Source of the DNA: Beroe forskalii
Lineage: Eukaryota > Ctenophora > Nuda > Beroida > Beroidae
Length of the DNA: 64,000 bases
Direction: 5' to 3'
Assembly: GCA_011033025.1 (NCBI GenBank)
Contig: WFMF01000341.1
Span: forward strand, 123,231-187,230
Shown piece by piece: positions 58,001 through 64,000 of this stretch (position 1 is the stretch's first letter; every line of letters starts with the position of its first letter). The notes under the pieces are model-generated. The model made no database searches. It saw only the letters and a program-made list of their open reading frames with translations, and had not been told where the DNA came from. Made by a program: the position numbers and the translations under genes.

Positions 58001-61000
58001 TATAACACGAGAGTCTTTTTAATAATTTGTTGTTGACAACTAAGACCAATATCGAGCCTCCCTCCACCTTGTGGAGGCACCTTCTTAAAATTACTGTTCT
58101 ATTTCAGTAAATTCAGTGTATTGTTAGGATAATTCAAGTATTCAACTACCTTTTTACATAATCAATAAATTTTTTATCATGAAATGAAAACAAATTAACA
58201 AAACTTTTATCCTGAATTTTGTTAACAACAAATTTGTCCTCTCATCTGGCACCAAATAAGCAAATGGAGTTTCTTAGTTCCCCTAATATTACTATTTCCA
58301 CTTCCAATAAATTTCCTCCTTCCCTCTCAGCACAAGAACTGCACAACAGATCACTGAAACTGTGTCGCTCAATCCTGGGCGAGGAAAACATCCAGACCGC
58401 CAAGCACTACGGCAACCTAGGCAGGCTCTATCAGTCCATGAACAAGTTCGATAGTGCAGAGAAGATGCATCGCAGAGCTATCAGGATCAAGGTTAGGATA
58501 AGAGATTTCCTTGCGTTTGTGTGAACTCGTTTGATTTTTAAGCACTAACAAAATAAGCAATTATTTAGTATCCTACCAAATGACTGAACTAAGCCCTCTA
58601 TCTCCTATATATTTAGACCTTGTTCACGAAGTTCTGCATTTTCCTGATATATCGTGCAGTGAAATCTGATTATCGTTACTTCATAGATTCCTCAGAATCT
58701 CAAGTTCCCTGATTTACGTGTTTGACTCCGAAATTCAATCCTCATGCATTTTCATTCTCCAATTTCAGCCATTCACATCTCAGTACTTAATCATGAGTCA
58801 TGCTTTCTTAATTTGTTGCCGTGGTCGCGATTATCAGTAAAATACAATGGATCAAACATTAAACTCCATCACAAGATTGACGTATTATGACGACAGTGTC
58901 AATTCCATTCAAATCACAGTAATACCATTGAGTTGTCGTTGTTATTCAAACACAAGCTTTTATTTTAAAATGAAATACATCTTAAAATAACCCCCATCAC
59001 ATGATGATTTGAGTCATCGCCAACTTCCGCCATTCAGGTATACTCACGGTGTTTTGTTTTGAAAAGCAAGCACATGATTTTCATGCTTATTTAGACATAT
59101 AAATCATGTAGACTCATTCTTCTATTATATGGAAGACTCATCTTTTAAGAATTCGCGTACTGTATTTTAATTGTCTCTCTGTCACGAGTTTCATTGAAGT
59201 ATGAGGGCGGACTGCGTTCTAGCAAGCAATACGTAAGCAGTGCTTGTAATAGGCAAAGCTCTTTGTTTACAACTCTCGGAGAGACTTGGCATGAGATCAT
59301 GAGATGAAGGAAGCACTCAAAATTCAAATATATAACGTGTTCTGAGTATGATGAGGCATCAAAATCATGTCCTGAGAATGATGAGTCATAATGAGTATCG
59401 AGAATATTGAAAAATGAAGACAGTACTCCATTTAAAGAGAGTTGAAATTTTGTCTCCGAGCGTTGGGAAAACGAGATGATACATGATGGTAATTTATGTT
59501 TGGGGTGGCCCTATGCCATATGGCCTAAATATGATTGTGATGTGGAATAATGGAATATTGCTGGCAAATTGCCTAAGCGATATTGACATTTTATGTTTCA
59601 CATAATACCAAATAACCTTGACTTACTCTCCTCGAACAACTGCTAGTATTTACTGGAGAATTCTACCACAAACCACTCGAAATTGCTTATAAATTATGTA
59701 ATTTTATAATTAACATAGTACTGAAGCTGAGCGATGGATAGCTTGTTTCTTTGTTACACACACAGGTAGGGAGTACCTGACAGGTCGACTTCTTCTTTTC
59801 TGAAGAATTATGTTTAATAAATAACAGCTGTAGCGAAATATAAACTCAAGTAAATCACTAATTCTATGTAGGCTTGCCTTATGCCTATGTCAGGTCTAAA
59901 AATAATGAAATACGTCATACGAATCCCATATAACTGAACAAAGAGATTCCTCGAGTCATATGATTTCCTAAACACATATAATTTTACTTTCCTGCTGGAA
60001 ATTGCCCGCCACCCATATATTCAAAGTCTGAGGAATTGAGAGAAATTACTAAATATTATAGGGGGATGCTGTAACATCATCAAAGCAACACATCCTGTCT
60101 GGCATTATGCCAAGCATCTGGATCTGTTCTGTGCCCTCAATCCTCATGTAATGTAGGTACGTTGGAAATGTGCTTGCCTCTTGACTAAGACCTTCAAGAA
60201 AGTAGCTCACATTATTCATGAATGTGGTTGCTGTATATTTTATTGATGTACAACCGCATGTATTGTATTGTATGTCTGAACCAGCTGTGCACACTGTGGA
60301 ATACCTAGGATTTAAAGAGTGGATTTATGTTTATATGCATTATTATTCCATGCATAAATAGATGGTGTTCCTGCTTCTGATGGCCTGATGCATGTGGCTG
60401 TAACATTGTTCTCTGAACTAGTTCGTCCAAATGGACCTAGGTCGGTACAGCTCATTTCAAAACCCCTGCTGACATGAAATTTTAATATCTCCACCCTGGA
60501 ACGCTTACATCGCGTGATTTACAATGAAATTCTTATTCAACACTGTCTGACGTTTTACCACCTTCGGCTCACGTCTATTTATCTCTTTTTTCTGCTTTTT
60601 TGTCTGCTTTTTCCATGCAATACTTCTGACAAGTTATGTAGCGCATAGTACGTGACGGACAAAACACATTGACTTTCTGTCATTAGTAGCAGAGTAGCAA
60701 TTACATATTTACGTAGCTAAAGGAATTATCTTAAATCACATAATCATGTTTTCGTGTGATTTCAGCGTATCAAAACAACGCCCCACGCACGCCTTACATG
60801 TTTTGAAAGCAACACGCACATTAGGTGCGCTGGAGCTTTACGAATTATAGCATGAACTTTTTGCTTTCTCTCAACACATCTTAACTATAGGTCCAGGGGT
60901 AAGATGCAAAAGCATTAAAAGTTTTGTTTTAAGAAAGTTTGGATATTCACTGGGACAGTGGTCAGGCAGTCTAGGGAATGTTTTTACTCAAATTGACAGC

Positions 61001-63412
61001 AAATAGAGGTGGGTTATTTCAGTGGATATTCCAGTGGGTCATACGAGCGAATTACTGTGTGAGACTCCAGAATGTCCGCCGGGAGTCCCCGGGAGTTCAA
61101 CGGGAGGACTCACAGGGGACTCCCGGGGTATTCCCGTAGGACACCATGGGGACTCCCGGGATACTCCCGCAGTAATTCGCTCGTATGACCGGATATTTTG
61201 ATACGTGCTGTGACAGGAAGAAATAGTTAAGCCCCGGACGTAATTTATAAATGTAATATGTGCGAATTCGGGAGAATTAGCTAAACTTCCCGAATTGATG
61301 AGATAACTCTTGACGTGTTTAGCGCAATTAAGCTGCATTTACGTATAAGTTGTTGCTTCCTGACGACTACAACAGCTATACTAAGTGGTTTAGTAGCTTA
61401 CCCATAAGATCCTGGAGACCTCGACCAATCAGCGTGTGAGTTCTCAGTCACCTCGCACACTGATTGGTCAATGTCAAATGGTCGCACGCTGATTGGTCAA
61501 TGTCAAATGGTCGCACGCTGATTGGTCAATGTCTCACGGACCCGTGGGTAAACTAATCTGAACGTGATGAATTCCTCTTGAAATTGTGCTGTGTATTCGG
61601 TTCTATGCTGCTTCTAACAATGATGAATACCTAGTGCTGCATTTTATTCAGTTAGCGAGTGACATTCACCAATTTAACCTTCACTTTAGTTATGTAAGTA
61701 TAACGGAAGCAAAGCTGCTGTCACGATACTATAGTATTATATAACGAGCATTTTATTAGCCACCAAAAAGCATAAGATTCCATTTCTCTGGTCCTGGATT
61801 CGACTCAAGTAGCATGAAAATGTTGACCGTTAAAACACTGATCCTTTGATTTGGTGCTACAAAGTTAACATATCTTTACACTCTATTCCTGACATACCAC
61901 CGTCTGACCGCCTGGCGACCTGCACAGTAGAATTCCTTTCAAAATCCTCTGAAATGTTCCTGAAGTTAGATGCCAAGCGGATATATCCCCAAATTTGCTG
62001 AAATATATGTGTAGCGAATCAATGATACCGCCGCATATATTTCGAAACTATTCGGTACCTAAACTATTCAGTTACTGAAATATTGAGTTTCTGATTTATT
62101 CAGTAAAACAACTATATTCAGTTTCTAAATTATTCACTATTCAGAATCTATTTCCTGAATTATTCAGTACCTCTTCAAGAGAAGCAGCATGTCTGGGTTT
62201 ATAATGGGAATGATACGACTGTAACTGGGATATATAAGTAATAAGTATATCTCCCTGTTTATTATTATTATTATTTTCATCTGCATACTATACTACTATT
62301 TTAGGGTTGGCACCTGTCACCAGTAAAATCCAGCCACTGCCAGACTTGTAAATTGTAAATATGTAGCCATATTTCCCGGCGGCATACATATAGCACTTAT
62401 TAACGCTACATTGGTTTCAGTGAAAACTTAACTTGAACTAATGAACTATGTCCATCTAAAGTTACCACAGAATTGTAACATCCGTTAGATGACAAATATT
62501 TTAATTCATAGCGAATTTGTTGAAATTATAAATACATGAAAACTCGTAATATACTACGGCTCAACACATAAATTTACTCTTATCCTCACTGAAGCAATGC
62601 TCTTGAAGGTATGATTCCCCCTGAAAGGAAATTGACCTAGGTTTTTATTTAAATTCAATGGATTTTCTCTTGGTGGCTTCTAACTTAAAGATGAAAACTT
62701 GCTGATCCAGTTTTACTAATGTGTCACATGTTGGTTTATACAAAGTATGTTTCTCAACACAAATCCAGTTTACCTACACGTTACACTTAGTAATACGAAC
62801 CGGTTCTTATCTTAATTAATACAAATTATCTCAGTTTGATTCACGAGTTTCCCACAGTATGTGATTTTGTAGTAGTCCTCTTCAATGAATCAATACAACA
62901 TGGAGTTTAGGATTAACATTTCTCACATTTCAAATCATCATTATCCAATATCATCAATTTATGAAGTCACATCATGTAAAAATAGCGAGCATGTTTTTCA
63001 GTACTATCACAGGTGTTACTTTCACTTTCTTTTTGTCACTCACTGATTTCATAGTCTCACTTATTATCGCTTAGTTGTTTATAAAAATAGACATTGATCG
63101 CTTATTACGTAATGAATTTTCAGTACTTTTTCTTCGCCCCTCTGTAATCATGCTAACAGCTGTTGTTTTATGTGAAACATTAACATGTAGCGTAACCATT
63201 TGAAAAAAAACCCTCCCTCCCCTCGTCGATAGCGTAATATAAGGAATACCTATCCCTCTCTTCATGTTTTTTTTTCTCTTCAGGAGTCCCTCCTCATTTT
63301 GCTTCACCCTCTCTACTCCCCCTTTTACTCACCCCATTCCTTTCCAGGAGTCGCTGCTCGGCCCAGAGAACTTCTGCGTTCTTTGGGACACCTGGCGTCT
63401 CTATAATCGATA
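48830..63412 (+). CDS. APPBP2: APPBP2-like gene, N-terminal and central exons (incomplete 3')
   Basis: Eight exons encode a protein colinear with animal APPBP2 (PAT1), a TPR protein of about 585 residues in human. It is a substrate receptor of CUL2-RING ubiquitin ligases and was first found as a binder of the amyloid precursor protein tail. The N-terminal exon carries a BC-box-like LQKLCIDSI and a CUL2-box-like LPEVYLVDL. The TPR region includes AKHYGNLGRLYQSMNKF, nearly identical to the vertebrate sequence, and AHEDLAYATYVYDY. Phases agree from exon 2 to exon 8. The gene runs off the usable sequence in exon 8; the remaining C-terminal TPR part is missing. It lies downstream of PRRC2 in the same orientation. 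Confidence 0.88.
49164..49284 (+). CDS. APPBP2: APPBP2 exon 2
   Basis: It encodes TFLQLVDAKDRSVALYKS through HEELTDLFIKE. It aligns with FAKVLRALDKRHLL of human APPBP2. Acceptor TGATTTCAG, donor GTAAAA, phase 1 out. Confidence 0.8.
49504..49850 (+). CDS. APPBP2: APPBP2 exon 3 (TPR)
   Basis: It encodes KKTEYSRLIKVCEFLMEC then GWYKAAGKLLSHLYR, and later FNEADEWADRALSE. It aligns with VGFVLGGFLSDAGWYSDAEK of the human protein. Acceptor ATCCAATAG, donor GTGATA, phase 0 out. Confidence 0.9.
50009..50230 (+). CDS. APPBP2: APPBP2 exon 4 (TPR)
   Basis: It encodes ISESLPTCLCITVLRRA, RFDRAEALIRHAVDLA and SHPLYADTLQDYGFCLL. It aligns with HPKYSDTLLDYGFYLL in the family. Acceptor TTCCCCAG, donor GTGAGT, phase 0 at both ends. 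Confidence 0.93.
50231..55840 (+). other. APPBP2 intron 4, main part
   Basis: About 5.6 kb of AT-rich intron. Frames of 60-114 codons on either strand lack domains and splice context. Near 53568 AACGTCATCAACTT resembles part of the CRE-associated repeat at 1466. Otherwise I see nothing specific. Confidence 0.45.
55845..56141 (+). repeat. 300-base pyrimidine-rich tract before APPBP2 exon 5
   Basis: A nearly continuous C/T-rich stretch (CCCTCTCTCTATTCCATTCC and similar) leads into the CACCTTCAG acceptor. It is about ten times the usual polypyrimidine tract and could be expanded simple sequence. Confidence 0.7.
56142..56325 (+). CDS. APPBP2: APPBP2 exon 5 (TPR)
   Basis: It encodes VYSKAVEIIDSVFGDNN, KTAVAHEDLAYATYVYDY and AERSIAIVNNLLAP. 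It aligns with VATAHEDLAYSSYVHQY of human APPBP2. Donor GTATGA, phase 1 out. Confidence 0.95.
56343..56560 (+). repeat. 21-bp minisatellite in APPBP2 intron 5
   Basis: About ten imperfect units of CTGATCTGTTTCTTGATCTT begin roughly 20 bases after the exon 5 donor. Minus-strand frames of about 90-100 codons (DQETDQE-type or IKKQIRK-type) exist only because the unit length is a multiple of three. Confidence 0.9.
56704..56808 (+). CDS. APPBP2: APPBP2 exon 6
   Basis: It encodes DHLLHASTSRLRALILEE then LAFDEINTRRKDKLLRE. It aligns with DHLLLASSKRVKALILEEIA. Acceptor TCATTACAG, donor GTAATA, phase 1 at both ends. Confidence 0.93.
56809..58330 (+). other. APPBP2 intron 6
   Basis: About 1.5 kb. A 104-codon + strand frame (57129-57443) has ordinary composition but no domain or convincing splice sites. 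I see nothing else. Confidence 0.45.
58331..58491 (+). CDS. APPBP2: APPBP2 exon 7 (TPR)
   Basis: It encodes AQELHNRSLKLCRSILG, EENIQTAKHYGNLGRLYQ and SAEKMHRRAIRIK. The AKHYGNLGRLYQSM core is nearly identical to the vertebrate protein. Acceptor TCCCTCTCAG, donor GTTAGG, phase 0 out. Confidence 0.96.
60049..60494 (-). pseudogene. Possible fragment of an unidentified Cys-containing protein
   Basis: Two minus-strand frames (60312-60494 and 60049-60294) have protein-like composition, for example FEMSCTDLGPFGRTSSENN and FMNNVSYFLEGLSQEAS. An acceptor-like CCTAG lies between them, but no GT donor is found at the end of the first. I do not recognise the family. It may be a degenerate gene or transposon fragment, or chance. 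Confidence 0.25.
61037..61190. repeat. 154-bp fold-back element with GGGAGTCCCC-type hairpins
   Basis: Perfect 21-base outer arms (starting GGTCATACGAGCGAATTACT) enclose a GC-rich core with repeated self-complementary pieces such as GGACTCCCGGG and CCCCGGGAGTTC. GGATATT lies on both flanks (61024 and 61191), a possible target duplication though offset by six bases on the left. Confidence 0.8.
61422..61539. promoter_or_regulatory. 29-bp CCAAT-box tandem repeat plus inverted copy
   Basis: Three units (61454, 61483, 61512) of 29 bases each contain GCTGATTGGTCAATGTC or a one-base variant. An inverted CGACCAATCAGCGTGTGAG lies at 61422. The ATTGG core is the NF-Y recognition sequence. The same sequence type occurs at 2028-2095. 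Confidence 0.7.
63348..63412 (+). CDS. APPBP2: APPBP2 exon 8, partial and error-laden
   Basis: Acceptor CCTTTCCAG then ESLLGPENF, matching EQLLGQEDY of the family. After that the family motif SLGHLASLYN is visible only in a different frame, so base errors are present. The sequence decays into the low-quality tail from about 63430. Confidence 0.7.
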
Positions 63413-63429
63413 GAAGGGTACGGGTTTTA

Positions 63430-64000
63430 GTTTAAACGTCTTTGACATAGCCCCCAGATGTTTGGACCGGTGGGTTATTAAAATAAAAAAAAAATTTAAA
63501 AAAAAAAAATTTAAAAAATTTTTTTTATTCTTTAAAATTTTAAAAAAACCTTTAAACAGAACTTACAAGGGTTTAATTGGGATTTTAATAAGGGATGATG
63601 TTAAAGGGGGTTTTTAGTTTTTCCATATATAAGATTAAAAATTAAATTTGAATTGTTTTTTTTATTTTGATTTTTTTTTTTAGGAGTTAAAAAAAAATAC
63701 CAAAAAGGCGAACTTTTAAAGGGAAGGATCGACTTTAATGGCCAAAAGGCCTTGGGGTTTAAAATTGACCTTGGAAACAGATTTGGGGTGGGGCCAACTT
63801 CTTTTTTTTTTCTTTTACGTTTTAACCGGGGAATTTTTAAAAATAAGAAAAAAATTTTAACCTTCCCAAAAAAGGGAATCCCCCCCCGGGGGGTCCTTAA
63901 ATTTAAGGGGGAATGGTCGTGGGGTGGATTTTAGGCCCGGGTTTTTTAAAAAAAAAATGAAATTTTTTTGTTCCCCAGGTTCCCCTTTTCGGGAAATTTT
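63430..64000. other. Probable low-quality sequence tail
   Basis: Homopolymers are inflated throughout (runs of A, T, G and C of 4-10 bases at nearly every step), base composition changes abruptly, and no motif from the rest of the window recurs. This is typical of an untrimmed end of a sequencing read. The 60-codon frame within it is not real. Confidence 0.8.

Larger units (their letters stand above)
58492..63347 (+). other. APPBP2 intron 7
   Basis: About 4.9 kb, mostly AT-rich. It holds the fold-back element at 61037-61190, the CCAAT repeat at 61422-61539 and a pair of cysteine-containing minus-strand frames at 60049-60494. The rest shows nothing specific. Confidence 0.45.

Noticed and set aside
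63752-63934. 60-codon + strand frame near the window end
   Set aside because: Lies in homopolymer-inflated low-quality sequence.

Overview
The window is a piece of an intron-rich, AT-rich animal (metazoan) genome, most likely a marine invertebrate. Cnidarian-grade is possible, but nothing seen here fixes the phylum. The evidence is spliced protein genes with canonical GT/AG junctions, two recognisable animal gene families (PRRC2/BAT2 and APPBP2), and many transposable elements. No tRNA, rRNA, CRISPR array or bacterial-type operon was found.

Layout. Positions 1-24000 hold no host gene I can support. They contain small inverted-repeat elements, hairpins, clusters of CCAAT, CACGTG and TGACGTCA motifs, and at 17985-22866 a hAT-like DNA transposon copy interrupted by an apparently intact LINE. 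That LINE has one 1087-codon frame with an AT-hook, a PHD finger, a reverse transcriptase and a C-terminal zinc knuckle plus restriction-like endonuclease signature. Positions 24030-45922 hold a PRRC2-like gene on the + strand, reconstructed here as 17 coding exons. Its introns carry an exon-derived minisatellite (intron 5), a 6.6 kb element with long terminal inverted repeats (intron 6), and two further copies of the same hAT element (introns 7 and 11). Positions 45923-48829 are 3' flank with GC-rich fold-back repeats and strong palindromes. From 48830 to the end of good sequence lies an APPBP2-like gene on the + strand: an N-terminal VHL-box-like exon and at least seven further exons. It is cut off by the end of the window.

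Roles. The two genes are adjacent, head to tail, and look functionally independent. PRRC2 proteins are large disordered RNA-associated factors linked to translation initiation and stress granules. APPBP2 is a TPR-type substrate receptor of CUL2 ubiquitin ligases.

Quality. About the last 570 bases look like an untrimmed low-quality read tail, and the final APPBP2 exon decays into it. Two one-base frame breaks in PRRC2 both fall in short G runs and look like extra-base sequencing errors: dropping one G at each gives a continuous frame of about 2300 codons.

The most unusual items are the AT-hook/PHD/RT LINE nested in the hAT copy, the long-TIR element whose arms are satellite-like and whose interior holds seven TTACGTAA palindromes, a recurring hairpins-within-an-inverted-repeat architecture at three unrelated loci, and a minisatellite that repeats a whole pseudo-exon with both splice signals.
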